Shown: positions 9,872 through 18,518 of the stretch, one piece after another
How positions within the stretch are numbered: the first letter of the stretch is position 1
Layout: every line of letters begins with the position of its first letter
From: Bacteroidota bacterium
GTDB taxonomy: Bacteria; Bacteroidota; Bacteroidia; Chitinophagales; Chitinophagaceae
Assembly (NCBI GenBank): GCA_018267575.1
Contig: JAFDYF010000084.1
Location: forward strand, 1-62,094
Reading direction: 5' to 3'
Length of the DNA: 62,094 nt
The notes under the pieces: model-generated
Seen by the model: only the letters and a program-made list of their open reading frames with translations
What the model was told of the DNA's origin: nothing
Databases searched by the model: none
Program-made: the position numbers and the translations under genes

Positions 9872-10393
9872 ATGCGCTTTATCAGATTAGTGATTATCAG
9901 TATAGTGGTCATGTACATGGTTTTATTGGGAATTTCTTTCTTAATTCCTCCTAAGATGAGTGTATCCAGGGTGATCAATATCGGAGCTTCCCAAAAAAAA
10001 CTTTTTAATACCATCGATGATATGAACACCTGGGAACAATGGAACCATTTTGTTTCCAAGGCCCCGCTCACAAACAAAACAATATCCAATCCCTCTTTTG
10101 GCCCGGCTGCTTTCCTGAAATCGGATCAGCTTACCATAACCATCAAAAACAATGGTACAGACTCAATCCAAACCGTTTGGACCCAAAAGAATGGCAAAGA
10201 TTTTGTTGGAGGGTTTAACCTATACCCATCTGGCCCAGATAGTATTTCGGTGCAATGGTATTTTGATTTTCATTTTCGATGGTATAATCTAGAGAAATTC
10301 ACTTCATTGTTTTATGATGCCCAGTTTGGTCCGGCGATGGAAGAGTCCTTGTTGGATCTAAAGCATTATGCCGAAAACAATTCTTCATTTTAA
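9872..10393 (+). CDS. Membrane-anchored SRPBCC (polyketide cyclase-like) protein
   Basis: A 173-residue protein with one N-terminal membrane segment (residues 4-27, rich in I, V, L, M). A START/SRPBCC-type domain follows: SRVINIGASQKKLFNTIDD, then WEQWNHF, is the usual opening of this fold, in which a small molecule or lipid is held in a deep cavity. The C-terminal helix is LLDLKHYAE. The ligand is unknown. The next gene begins 35 bases later on the same strand, so the two may be co-transcribed. Confidence 0.68.
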   Translation: MRFIRLVIISIVVMYMVLLGISFLIPPKMSVSRVINIGASQKKLFNTIDDMNTWEQWNHFVSKAPLTNKTISNPSFGPAAFLKSDQLTITIKNNGTDSIQTVWTQKNGKDFVGGFNLYPSGPDSISVQWYFDFHFRWYNLEKFTSLFYDAQFGPAMEESLLDLKHYAENNSSF

Positions 10394-10428
10394 ATGTTGT
10401 ATTTTTTCACCCAAATAACAAAGCAAAT

Positions 10429-10941
10429 ATGAAAAAGCTATTATTCTTATTACCCATCGCATTGATTGCACTCACCGCTTGTGGTCAGGGAGACAAATCC
10501 AAACGCCCAAGCCCACCTGCAAAAGCATCTGGCACCACCAGCAGTGGTACTGTAATTACCATCGATTATAGTCAGCCTTCTGTAAAGGGAAGAACCATTG
10601 GCAAAGATCTGGAACCGCTGCCCGGTAAAGTTTGGCGCACGGGTGCCAATGAGGCTACGGTTTTTGAGGTGAGCAAAGATGTAAAGGTAGAGGGCAAATC
10701 TTTATCTGCTGGCAAGTATAGCTTGTATTCGATTGCGAATGGTGATGATTGGACAATCATTTTCAATAAAAAATGGAACCAATGGGGCACTGTGTACAAT
10801 CAAGGCGATGATGCATTGCGTGTAAATGTTAAATCAACAAAAGCCCCTGCCTTTGCAGAAAAGTTTACTATCAATATTGGAAAGGATGGAATAGTAACCA
10901 TGCTATGGGGCGATTATCAAGTTGACTTTCATGTAGAGTAA
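10429..10941 (+). CDS. DUF2911 domain lipoprotein
   Basis: A 170-residue protein of a domain family of unknown function common in Bacteroidetes. It has a lipoprotein signal with the lipobox LTAC (Cys18). The DUF2911 pattern follows: IDYSQPSVKGRTI near residues 45-57, then PGKVWRTGANEAT and LSAGKYSLYSI. Such proteins are usually annotated only by domain. It probably sits in the periplasm or outer membrane. It ends just before a 16-bp palindrome that separates it from a convergent permease gene. Confidence 0.88.
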   Translation: MKKLLFLLPIALIALTACGQGDKSKRPSPPAKASGTTSSGTVITIDYSQPSVKGRTIGKDLEPLPGKVWRTGANEATVFEVSKDVKVEGKSLSAGKYSLYSIANGDDWTIIFNKKWNQWGTVYNQGDDALRVNVKSTKAPAFAEKFTINIGKDGIVTMLWGDYQVDFHVE

Positions 10942-10950
10942 AACCGCTAT

Positions 10951-10986
10951 AATTAGCTAATTAGCTGATAAGCTAATTAGCTAATT
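10951..10986. terminator. Perfect 16-bp palindrome between convergent genes
   Basis: The arm AATTAGCTAATTAGCT (10951-10966) pairs with 10971-10986 around a GATA loop, and each arm is itself built from TTAGCTAA. It separates the convergent DUF2911 and permease genes and ends 3 bases before the permease stop codon. It is very AT-rich with no separate T-tract, so it may be a terminator or a member of an AATTAG repeat family also seen between accB and accC. Confidence 0.55.
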
Positions 10987-10988
10987 AA

Positions 10989-12242
10989 TTATTTGCTTCT
11001 AATGGCTACCACAGGATCCATTTTTGCAGCAATATAGGCCGGTACAATGCCCGCCAGAACCCCAACGGTAAGGCATATCCCAATAGCAAAAAAGATAGTA
11101 TCAATGGAAATAAAAACCTTAAAGCTGAACATGGCAGAGAAAATCTGAGTGAGGATAAACACGGCAATCAGCCCAATCAGTCCCCCAATAATACAGAGAA
11201 AGGCAGATTCAAGTAGGAACTCCGTCATAATCGTACCTCGCTTCGCACCAATCGCTTTTTTAAGACCAATCTGACTTGTACGCTCTCTAACCGTTACAAA
11301 CATAATATTGGCCACGCCAAACATGCCTACGATCAATGACAAGGCAGTGATTGCCCAACCGCCCAAAGTGATATTACCAAACAATTCGTGGATGTTATTA
11401 CTGAACGTAGCTACATCATTCAATGCATAATTATCTTCTTCAGTTGGGCTTAGTTTTCTAATTGCCCGCATGGTACCAGTCAGCTCGTCTTTAAATTCGG
11501 CCAACGAAACATTCGGTTTACCTTCCACCATGATATTCGCATTTGCCTGACCGTATGTGACCATTTGCTTGATAAAAGAATAGGCCATGAATATACTGTT
11601 GTCATAATCCCAGATATTGATCATACTTTGCCCCTGTTTGGCAAACACTCCAATGACAACAGCTAGTTTGCCATCTTTTAACCGCACTACTTTGCCCACT
11701 GCTTTCTCAGGTTTAATAAACAGTTTTTCTGCTATCGAATACCCAATCACAATCGAATTGGTACCTCTGTCAAACTCGTTTTGTTGAAGAAAGCGGCCAT
11801 ATCCAATATCCAATTTTTGGGAAACGGCAAAATCTTCCGTAATCCCATCGTAGTTCACCCCGCTCAGGATATTATCACCATATTCGATGGTTGAATTGGT
11901 GCTTGTAAAATAAACGGCCGTGGCCAATTGGGGCACATTTGCCTTCAACAATTTCATCTCCTCATATTTTGGTACTGGCCGTTTCACAAATTTCCACCAA
12001 GGGTAATTATTGTCATCCCGATATTCCCATTTGTCAATAAAAATGGCGGTATTGGAGCCCAGCGATTTCAGATCGTTCTGTATGGCGGCTTCCATACTGC
12101 TAATCGTGGAAATAACGCTAATGATACAGAATATACCAAATGTGATACCCAATAGGGAAAGAAAAGTGCGCATCTTGTTGGAGCGGAACTCCTGCAATGC
12201 CATTTTGAGGCTCGATCCTATAATCTCAATATATCGAAGCAT
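10989..12242 (-). CDS. MacB/FtsX-type ABC transporter permease
   Basis: A 417-residue inner-membrane permease of the MacB type, with one N-terminal membrane helix (after KMRTFLSLLGITFG), a large periplasmic MacB-PCD domain (about residues 50-270) and three C-terminal helices ending in the family's VPAYIAAKMDPVVAIRSK. Such proteins work with a separate ATPase in lipoprotein, peptide or drug handling; no ATPase or membrane-fusion gene adjoins here. I place the start at 12242 (MLRYIEI), which fits the family better than an ATG nine codons upstream whose peptide (MKFDLVNCF) does not look like this family. Confidence 0.88.
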   Translation of the reverse strand: MLRYIEIIGSSLKMALQEFRSNKMRTFLSLLGITFGIFCIISVISTISSMEAAIQNDLKSLGSNTAIFIDKWEYRDDNNYPWWKFVKRPVPKYEEMKLLKANVPQLATAVYFTSTNSTIEYGDNILSGVNYDGITEDFAVSQKLDIGYGRFLQQNEFDRGTNSIVIGYSIAEKLFIKPEKAVGKVVRLKDGKLAVVIGVFAKQGQSMINIWDYDNSIFMAYSFIKQMVTYGQANANIMVEGKPNVSLAEFKDELTGTMRAIRKLSPTEEDNYALNDVATFSNNIHELFGNITLGGWAITALSLIVGMFGVANIMFVTVRERTSQIGLKKAIGAKRGTIMTEFLLESAFLCIIGGLIGLIAVFILTQIFSAMFSFKVFISIDTIFFAIGICLTVGVLAGIVPAYIAAKMDPVVAIRSK

Positions 12243-12387
12243 GAAGCAATTTACTAAATCAAATTTCAAATTATCAATTCAAATTGGTTCAAAGGCTATA
12301 AGTTTTGTTAAACGGGCATTGGAACAGCCCCCAGCGGCATTGGCGACGCTCCTTTCAACTAAGGGAGGCTAGGTACAGCTGCCTAAA

Positions 12388-12417
12388 TTTGACAGTCATA
12401 TTGAATCAGTAATTTTG
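12388..12417 (+). promoter_or_regulatory. Bacteroidetes-type promoter of the aldose-epimerase-like gene
   Basis: A -33 TTTG (12388-12391) is followed after 18 bases by TAATTTTG (12410-12417) and a C. This matches the known -33/-7 arrangement of Bacteroidetes vegetative promoters. The start codon is 17 bases further on. Confidence 0.7.
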
Positions 12418-12434
12418 CAGCATAATTAAATTGT

Positions 12435-13304
12435 ATGTTCATTATTGAAAATGAAAAACTGAGAATAGCGATTAATACCAAAGGCGCAGAACTGCAGCAG
12501 ATCATCCATTCGCAAATTGGGCTGGAATATTTATGGAGTGGCGACCCTGCTTATTGGGGAAAAAAATCACCGGTATTGTTTCCCATTGTAGGCACTTTAA
12601 AAAACGATAGCTATTATTATCAAGGCAAGTCCTATCATTTAAACAGGCATGGCTTTGCAAGGGATATGATTTTTGATGTAGAAGATCAAAGCCCGACAAA
12701 TATTGTTTTCATACTCAAGAGCGATGAAACAACAATGAAACAATTCCCTTTCGAATTTGAGTTCAGGATAACCTATCGTGTACAAGAAAATAGCCTTCAG
12801 GTAGGCTATAAGGTTACCAACTGCTCGACCCATGACATGTTTTTTTCTGTCGGCGGTCATCCCGCATTTAAGCTGCCCTTGGTGGATGGCACCAGCTACG
12901 ACGACTATTTTCTTGAGTTCAATGAAAATGAAACTTCACCACGTTGGCCCATATCAAAAGATGGTCTCATAGAAACAGTGCCAGAAACACTGTTAGTGGA
13001 TACTTCTATTCTGCCATTGAGCAAGACCCTTTTTTCAAAAGATGCCTTGGTGTTTAAAAATCCAAGCTCATCTATGGTATCCATAAAGTCTGAAAAAACG
13101 GAACACGGACTTGATTTTGATTTTTCAGGTTTCCCCTATTTGGGATTATGGGCGGCAAAGAATGCCGATTTTGTTTGCATCGAACCTTGGTGCGGCATTG
13201 CAGATTCTGTAAACTCCCATCAACAACTGACAGAAAAAGAAGGTATCAACAAACTCGCCGCGGGCAATGATTGGCAACGTTCTTGGACAGTAAGTTTCTA
13301 TTAG
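12435..13304 (+). CDS. Aldose 1-epimerase family protein (LacX-like)
   Basis: A 289-residue cytoplasmic protein of the galactose-mutarotase superfamily. The N terminus (GAELQQIIHSQIGLEYLWSG) and the motif HGFARDM (residues about 73-79) are typical of the LacX-like branch. SVGGHPAFKLP near residues 138-148 holds a conserved histidine. Characterised relatives interconvert sugar anomers or act on hexose-6-phosphates; the substrate here is not known. The gene is monocistronic with a clear TTTG-18-TAATTTTG promoter. Confidence 0.85.
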   Translation: MFIIENEKLRIAINTKGAELQQIIHSQIGLEYLWSGDPAYWGKKSPVLFPIVGTLKNDSYYYQGKSYHLNRHGFARDMIFDVEDQSPTNIVFILKSDETTMKQFPFEFEFRITYRVQENSLQVGYKVTNCSTHDMFFSVGGHPAFKLPLVDGTSYDDYFLEFNENETSPRWPISKDGLIETVPETLLVDTSILPLSKTLFSKDALVFKNPSSSMVSIKSEKTEHGLDFDFSGFPYLGLWAAKNADFVCIEPWCGIADSVNSHQQLTEKEGINKLAAGNDWQRSWTVSFY

Positions 13305-13348
13305 CAATGCCCTTTTTTATATGTGCTTTTATTCAATTCGCTAAACCT

Positions 13349-13384
13349 AATCCGTGTAATTCGTATAATTCGTGCAATTCGTGT
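13349..13384. repeat. Four tandem 9-bp units
   Basis: AATCCGTGT, AATTCGTAT, AATTCGTGC and AATTCGTGT follow each other without gaps. The array ends next to the stop codon of the mgtC-like gene. It is too short and has no spacers, so it is not a CRISPR array. Confidence 0.75.
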
Positions 13385-13385
13385 A

Positions 13386-14027
13386 CTAATACGAAAATTC
13401 CTTTACCGATGGGTCGTTCAATATTTCATTGATAAACTGAAAATGGTTTTCTTCCTTGCCTTTGGCCATCCATTGCCCTGTGATCAGATTCCCGGATTTA
13501 GTTTCCCCATCTTGTCTGAACAGCAAATGATGTTTCCCGAGGCATTCTTCATATTTTTTTAAGGTCTGATTATGGTATTCACAAACTATTTTATAATTGC
13601 GGGTTTGATTTACCTTATCGATCCATCTTTCAAATTTGCTAAACACAAGCAGCATTATTAAAATCAGTACACAGGCAATGGCAGCCACCAATTCGTAACC
13701 CGCACCAATCGCCATCCCCATAGCGGCGGTAACCCATATCATGGCAGCCGTGGTAATGCCGCTCACCCCAAAATCATTTTTGAAAATAACACCTGCCCCT
13801 ACAAAGCCAATGCCTGTTACAATATTGGAGGCAATCCGGTCCATATTGCCCGGTGCGCCAATCTCCATGGAAAAGGCAGTGAACATGGTGGCGCCCATGC
13901 AAATCAATGTCAGTGTGCGAAAACCTGCCGATTTACTCCGATACTCTCTTTCCGCACCAAGCAGGCCGCCCAATACAATCGAAATGATCATCTTCAAAAT
14001 GATATCTGGTGGGTAATGCATCATCAA
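13386..14027 (-). CDS. MgtC/SapB family membrane protein
   Basis: A 213-residue inner-membrane protein. The N-terminal MgtC domain spans about residues 8-135 with four or five helices and the family motifs GGLLGAEREYRSKSAG and TGIGFVGAGVIF. A small cytoplasmic C-terminal domain follows. In Salmonella MgtC affects Mg2+ adaptation and ATP synthase activity; the role of environmental homologues is unsettled. The gene begins 2 bases after the upstream DUF2252 gene, so the two are surely co-transcribed. Confidence 0.9.
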   Translation of the reverse strand: MMMHYPPDIILKMIISIVLGGLLGAEREYRSKSAGFRTLTLICMGATMFTAFSMEIGAPGNMDRIASNIVTGIGFVGAGVIFKNDFGVSGITTAAMIWVTAAMGMAIGAGYELVAAIACVLILIMLLVFSKFERWIDKVNQTRNYKIVCEYHNQTLKKYEECLGKHHLLFRQDGETKSGNLITGQWMAKGKEENHFQFINEILNDPSVKEFSY

Positions 14028-14029
14028 TG

Positions 14030-15238
14030 CTAAGGTTTTGAGAAATAGTTTTTCTTATAAGCTTTCTGGAATTGAAGATAATCTTTCTTTACCTGTTTTG
14101 AATAGTCGTAGGCGTATTGAAGTGTATTTTTATGCCAAGACTTGTCCTTCCCAAATTCAAGCAACTCGTCGGCGATTGCAGAGCCTTGCCTACCAGAACT
14201 CCTTAATTGTGCCGAGGCGGTGAGCATGGCCATATCCATGATCACCCTTTCGATGTTGGCAGGCTTATTTTTGATGAGTTGAAAATTTATTTTATCAGCT
14301 AAGGGTTGCATTTCCTTTAGTACAAAATATTCATTTTTGAAAACCATACAGTTCAAAAATGCAGGGGACACATTTTGCATCCAATGTTGCGTGCTGATTA
14401 CTCGCTCTGCTTCATTGGCCCAGTTTGGTTGTGGGGTTTGCAGCCAAGGTTTTAGGGACGATGCCAAAGCTTGTTTCATATCTATCAACAAATATTTTTT
14501 CTGCCCTTTCATTTTTTCGATAAGAAAGACATAGCGTTTAACACCAAGACTACCCGTACCGGCTATGCGAAATGCGGCATCGCGAATTTTGAACCCATAT
14601 TGTTTGTCAAGATTTTTTTTCAACCACAGGTTCAAAGCACTCATCATTTCCCTTTTTAGTTTTGGGTCTATTTTATAAAGATGGGTATTGTCAATTCGAA
14701 ATAGAAGCTTGCCATTTTTTTGGGTGGTCCGTTGACGGATCAGTTCTTTTTGCTTTCTAATCCCTACAGCTTTCAAAAAAGATTTTACAATCCCTTTTGA
14801 AGTTTCCGGTTCAATATATTTAGGTTTCCCATTTGCCAAGATTTCTGCATAGGTACCCAAGAAAAGAGTGGCCGCTTTTTTTGCCTCATTTAGGGGGATG
14901 GATAGCGAATCAAACCCTATGAAAATACTGGTTAGTATCCTAGTGATTTCCCAAATGGCCGGGGCAAGGGAAGCTTCGTCAAAATCATTTAAGTCGAAAT
15001 ATTCCAGTCGGTTATCCCCTTTATAAGAACCAAAATTTTCAAGGTGTAAGTCGCCACAAATCCATGTCAATGGGCTGTTTGGTAATTCCTTTTTTTGCGA
15101 AAGATCTTCGTAGAATAGATGACAGGTGCCTCGTAAAAACACAAATGGGTTTTGTGCCATTAATTTATATTTCAATGCGGTGAATTGCGGCAAACGTTCC
15201 CTGTTGAACGTTTTAATCCGTTCTGGTATGGTTGGCAA
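14030..15238 (-). CDS. DUF2252 family protein
   Basis: A 402-residue protein of a widespread family without a defined activity. The conserved core ICGDLHLENFGSYKG (about residues 85-99) followed by YFDLNDFDEA resembles the catalytic loop and metal-binding motif of aminoglycoside-phosphotransferase-like kinases, and GTGSLGVKRYVFLIE lies further on. A small-molecule kinase role is therefore possible but unproven. It has no signal peptide. It is the first gene of a two-gene unit with the MgtC-like gene. Confidence 0.85.
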   Translation of the reverse strand: MPTIPERIKTFNRERLPQFTALKYKLMAQNPFVFLRGTCHLFYEDLSQKKELPNSPLTWICGDLHLENFGSYKGDNRLEYFDLNDFDEASLAPAIWEITRILTSIFIGFDSLSIPLNEAKKAATLFLGTYAEILANGKPKYIEPETSKGIVKSFLKAVGIRKQKELIRQRTTQKNGKLLFRIDNTHLYKIDPKLKREMMSALNLWLKKNLDKQYGFKIRDAAFRIAGTGSLGVKRYVFLIEKMKGQKKYLLIDMKQALASSLKPWLQTPQPNWANEAERVISTQHWMQNVSPAFLNCMVFKNEYFVLKEMQPLADKINFQLIKNKPANIERVIMDMAMLTASAQLRSSGRQGSAIADELLEFGKDKSWHKNTLQYAYDYSKQVKKDYLQFQKAYKKNYFSKP

Positions 15239-15443
15239 GATGTTAAAATTTGGTATTTATGAAGTTACGTTATTTTTTATACTTGGCTATGCATTAACGA
15301 TTGCTTTGCATACAGATGATAACGGTGACGCAAAAATGATTTTTTGGTCTGTAAAAGAACCTTTGCATACCATTGTGGCAACCTGTACTCTCTTTTAGGA
15401 AGCACAAGCTTCAACGGTTGGGCTATTCTGAGCATTGGTGCAA

Positions 15444-18377
15444 TTATGAAATCAAGGCATCATACAAAACCTCAATAGGGTGCAATGCTTTTCTGGAAGT
15501 GCCGTCTTTTATCTGATGCCGACAACTCGTACCCGATGCGGCAATAATAACTTCGGTGGGCTGTTTACGAACCGTTGGGAACAATACCAACTCCCCAATC
15601 TTCATGGAGAGATCATAATGTTCTTTTTCATAACCAAAAGAACCGGCCATGCCACAACAACCGGAGGGGATATTGGTCACGGTATAATTTTCGGGGAGTG
15701 ATAATAATTTTACGGTTGGCGCAATTGACGACAATGCTTTTTGCTGGCAATGCCCATGTAGTTGGATTGATTTTTTTTCTTTGCTAAATTGTTCCTTCTT
15801 GATTTTTCCTTTTTCAATTTCGGCAGTGATAAATTCCTCAATCGTGAACACATTTTTTGAAAGCGTTTTGGCTGCTTCAAAATTTTCCTCCGCCGCTAGA
15901 TCAATATATTCATCACGAAAGGTGAGGATGGCCGAAGGCTCAATCCCGATCAATGGTGCATCTTTGTTGACGAGCGGGTTTAAGAGTTGAATATTTTTAT
16001 TGATGATTTTTTGTGCTTCCTTAATCATCCCTTTGGAAAGCCATGTCCTCGCACTTTCCTCGTGATGGGGGATCACGAGTTTATATCCTAATTTTTCCAA
16101 AAGCAAAATGGCTTTGATGCCAATTTCGGTATCGTTGTAATTGGTGAACTCATCGCAAAACAGATATACTTTACCGTTGGGAAAAGATGTCTGGTTTCTT
16201 ATTTCTGATTCCCGTTGGTGTTTTTTGAACCATGCTTGCAAGGTCGTTTTGTACATCAAGGGCATGGACCGATCTGCCGCAAATCCCGAAAAACGTTTTA
16301 TCAGCTTACTGGTAAAATCATTTTTCATCACAAAATTGTACATGCCCGGCATTAAGGCACCCAGCTTTGCAGACTTGGTGAAATTGGCAATCATTCTTGA
16401 CCGGAAGGGAACACCATGTTCATCATAATAATGCTGCATGAACTCAGCCTTTAATTTGGCCACATCCACATTGGAAGGGCATTCGGATTTGCAACCCTTA
16501 CAACTGAGGCAAAGATCCATCACCTCATAAATTTCCCTGTGGTCAAAACGGTTGGACTTGGTGGAATTGGTCAGAAATTCCCGAAGGATATTTGCTCTGG
16601 CCCTTGTGGTATCTTTTTCATTACGGGTAGCCATGAACGATGGGCACATGGTTCCGCCAGACAAATGTGTTTTGCGGCAATCGCCCGAACCATTGCACTG
16701 TTCCGCATGTTGCAGCACATCCTGATCGTAAAACCGGTAATAGGTTTTGAAGGCTGGTGTTTGTTGCCCCGGTGTATAACGCAGCATCGTGTTCATCGGT
16801 GGCGTATCCACGATTTTGCCCGGGTTGAAAATATTTTCTGGGTCCCAGGATTTTTTGATTTCTTTTAGTAATTGATAATTTTTTTCGCCCACCATCTGCT
16901 TGATAAATTCCCCACGAAGCCTACCATCACCATGCTCACCACTTAAGGAGCCGTTGTATTTTTTTACAAGGGTGGCAATTTCTTGTGCAATGGTTCTAAA
17001 AAGCTCATTGCCCTCTTTTGTCTTCAAGTTCAAAATGGGCCTCAAATGGATTTCGCCAGATCCTGCATGTGCATAATGCACAGAATGCAGGTTGTATTTT
17101 TTTAGAATCTCATTGAACTCCCGAATATAGGCGGGCAGATCATTTACATCAACGGCAGTATCCTCAATAACCGGAACGGCCTTGTCATTGCCCGGCATAT
17201 TGCCCAACAAACCCAAGCCTGCCTTACGCAAAGCCCAAATCTTTTTTGTGTCCTCACCAAAAAGCACCGGAAAATGATAGCCCAGTCCTGCCGCCCGCAT
17301 TTCGGCTTCCACACTTTTGGTGATTTCCAAAATTTCTTCCCAGCTGCTTCTGGCATATTCGATCACCAGTATAGCACCAGGATCACCTTGCACAAAAAAG
17401 CGATTCTTGCTTTGTTCGATATTCCCCTTCGTGCATTCTAAAATATAATGATCTATTAACTCACTGGCACTGGGTTTGTACTTTAGTGCAATCAGGTTGG
17501 CTCGTAAAGATTCATCAATGGTATTGAAATGCACACAAAGCAGCCCCACTTCTTTTGGAGGCAGCGGCACTACATTCAATTTGATTTCCGTGATAAAAGC
17601 CAATGTACCCTCTGAACCTGCAATCAATTTGCAGAAATTGAAATTGGGTTCACCCATAGTAAAAGGCGCGGTTTCCAAAAGTACATCAATGGCATAGCCG
17701 GTATTTCTTCTTTCAACTGATTTCTTAGGATATTCTTTTTTTATTTCTATTTGGTTTTCGTAGTTACTTAATAAACCTCGGATGGTTTTATAAATATTCG
17801 CCTCCAAGGTATTGCCTTCACATTTTTGATGGAATTGATCAATATCAACGGTATTGAAAATAGCTTCAGACCCATCGCTCAATATGGCTTTTACTTCCAA
17901 CAAATGTTCTCGGGTACTTCTATATACCACTGAGTTTGACCCACAGGAATTGTTGCCAACCATACCTCCAATCATTGCACGATTGGCAGTAGAGGTTTCG
18001 GGCCCAAATAAAAATCCATGGGGCTTTAGGAACATGTTGAGCTCATCCCTAATCACGCCGGGTTGCACTCGTACCCATTTTTCATCCTGATTGAATTCGA
18101 GAATCTGGGTAAAATTTTTTGAAACGTCAACGACGATCCCATGACCAACTACTTGCCCTGCCAATGAAGTTCCTGCTGTTCTGGGTATGATGGAGGTTTT
18201 GTTGTTATGCGCAAAAACAATCAGATTTTTGATATCGTCGGTGGTCTTGGGGATAGCTACTGCCAAAGGCATTTCACGGTAAGCTGATGCATCCGTTGCA
18301 TAAAGCGTCCGGATGGCATCATCATAATAAAACTCACCTTCTAGTTCGTTCGCCAATTGCTGTAGCTTTTCTTTCAT
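15444..18377 (-). CDS. FAD-linked oxidase fused to Fe-S/CCG domains (D-2-hydroxyacid dehydrogenase type)
   Basis: A 977-residue fusion resembling E. coli YdiJ and bacterial D-lactate or D-2-hydroxyglutarate dehydrogenases. Residues about 35-270 form the FAD-binding PCMH domain (PRTAGTSLAGQVVG, MVGNNSCGSNS). About 270-530 form the FAD-oxidase C-terminal domain (SGEHGDGRLRGEF). Two ferredoxin-like cysteine clusters follow (CNGSGDCRKT...MCPSF and CLSCKGCKSECPSN). The C-terminal part is a CCG-type Fe-S domain (HGHCQQKAL, SGCCGMAGSFG). It probably oxidises a D-2-hydroxy acid and passes electrons to the quinone pool; the substrate is not determined. It is a single gene. A minus-strand TAATTTTGC box lies at plus-strand 18408-18416. 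Confidence 0.92.
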   Translation of the reverse strand: MKEKLQQLANELEGEFYYDDAIRTLYATDASAYREMPLAVAIPKTTDDIKNLIVFAHNNKTSIIPRTAGTSLAGQVVGHGIVVDVSKNFTQILEFNQDEKWVRVQPGVIRDELNMFLKPHGFLFGPETSTANRAMIGGMVGNNSCGSNSVVYRSTREHLLEVKAILSDGSEAIFNTVDIDQFHQKCEGNTLEANIYKTIRGLLSNYENQIEIKKEYPKKSVERRNTGYAIDVLLETAPFTMGEPNFNFCKLIAGSEGTLAFITEIKLNVVPLPPKEVGLLCVHFNTIDESLRANLIALKYKPSASELIDHYILECTKGNIEQSKNRFFVQGDPGAILVIEYARSSWEEILEITKSVEAEMRAAGLGYHFPVLFGEDTKKIWALRKAGLGLLGNMPGNDKAVPVIEDTAVDVNDLPAYIREFNEILKKYNLHSVHYAHAGSGEIHLRPILNLKTKEGNELFRTIAQEIATLVKKYNGSLSGEHGDGRLRGEFIKQMVGEKNYQLLKEIKKSWDPENIFNPGKIVDTPPMNTMLRYTPGQQTPAFKTYYRFYDQDVLQHAEQCNGSGDCRKTHLSGGTMCPSFMATRNEKDTTRARANILREFLTNSTKSNRFDHREIYEVMDLCLSCKGCKSECPSNVDVAKLKAEFMQHYYDEHGVPFRSRMIANFTKSAKLGALMPGMYNFVMKNDFTSKLIKRFSGFAADRSMPLMYKTTLQAWFKKHQRESEIRNQTSFPNGKVYLFCDEFTNYNDTEIGIKAILLLEKLGYKLVIPHHEESARTWLSKGMIKEAQKIINKNIQLLNPLVNKDAPLIGIEPSAILTFRDEYIDLAAEENFEAAKTLSKNVFTIEEFITAEIEKGKIKKEQFSKEKKSIQLHGHCQQKALSSIAPTVKLLSLPENYTVTNIPSGCCGMAGSFGYEKEHYDLSMKIGELVLFPTVRKQPTEVIIAASGTSCRHQIKDGTSRKALHPIEVLYDALIS

Positions 18378-18518
18378 TTTGCTCGATTTTCGATTTGCTT
18401 ATGGGTTGCAAAATTAGTCTGTTTTGGGCTTATTTGGAACTGATTTCGAATAGTCCTTTTTAAGGTTTGCTCAACTGTTTTTACTTTTACATCCACATTA
18501 TAATCTAAAACACCGGTT

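Noticed and set aside
13349..13384. Short tandem array as a possible CRISPR
   Set aside because: Units are 9 bp with no spacers, and no cas gene is present.
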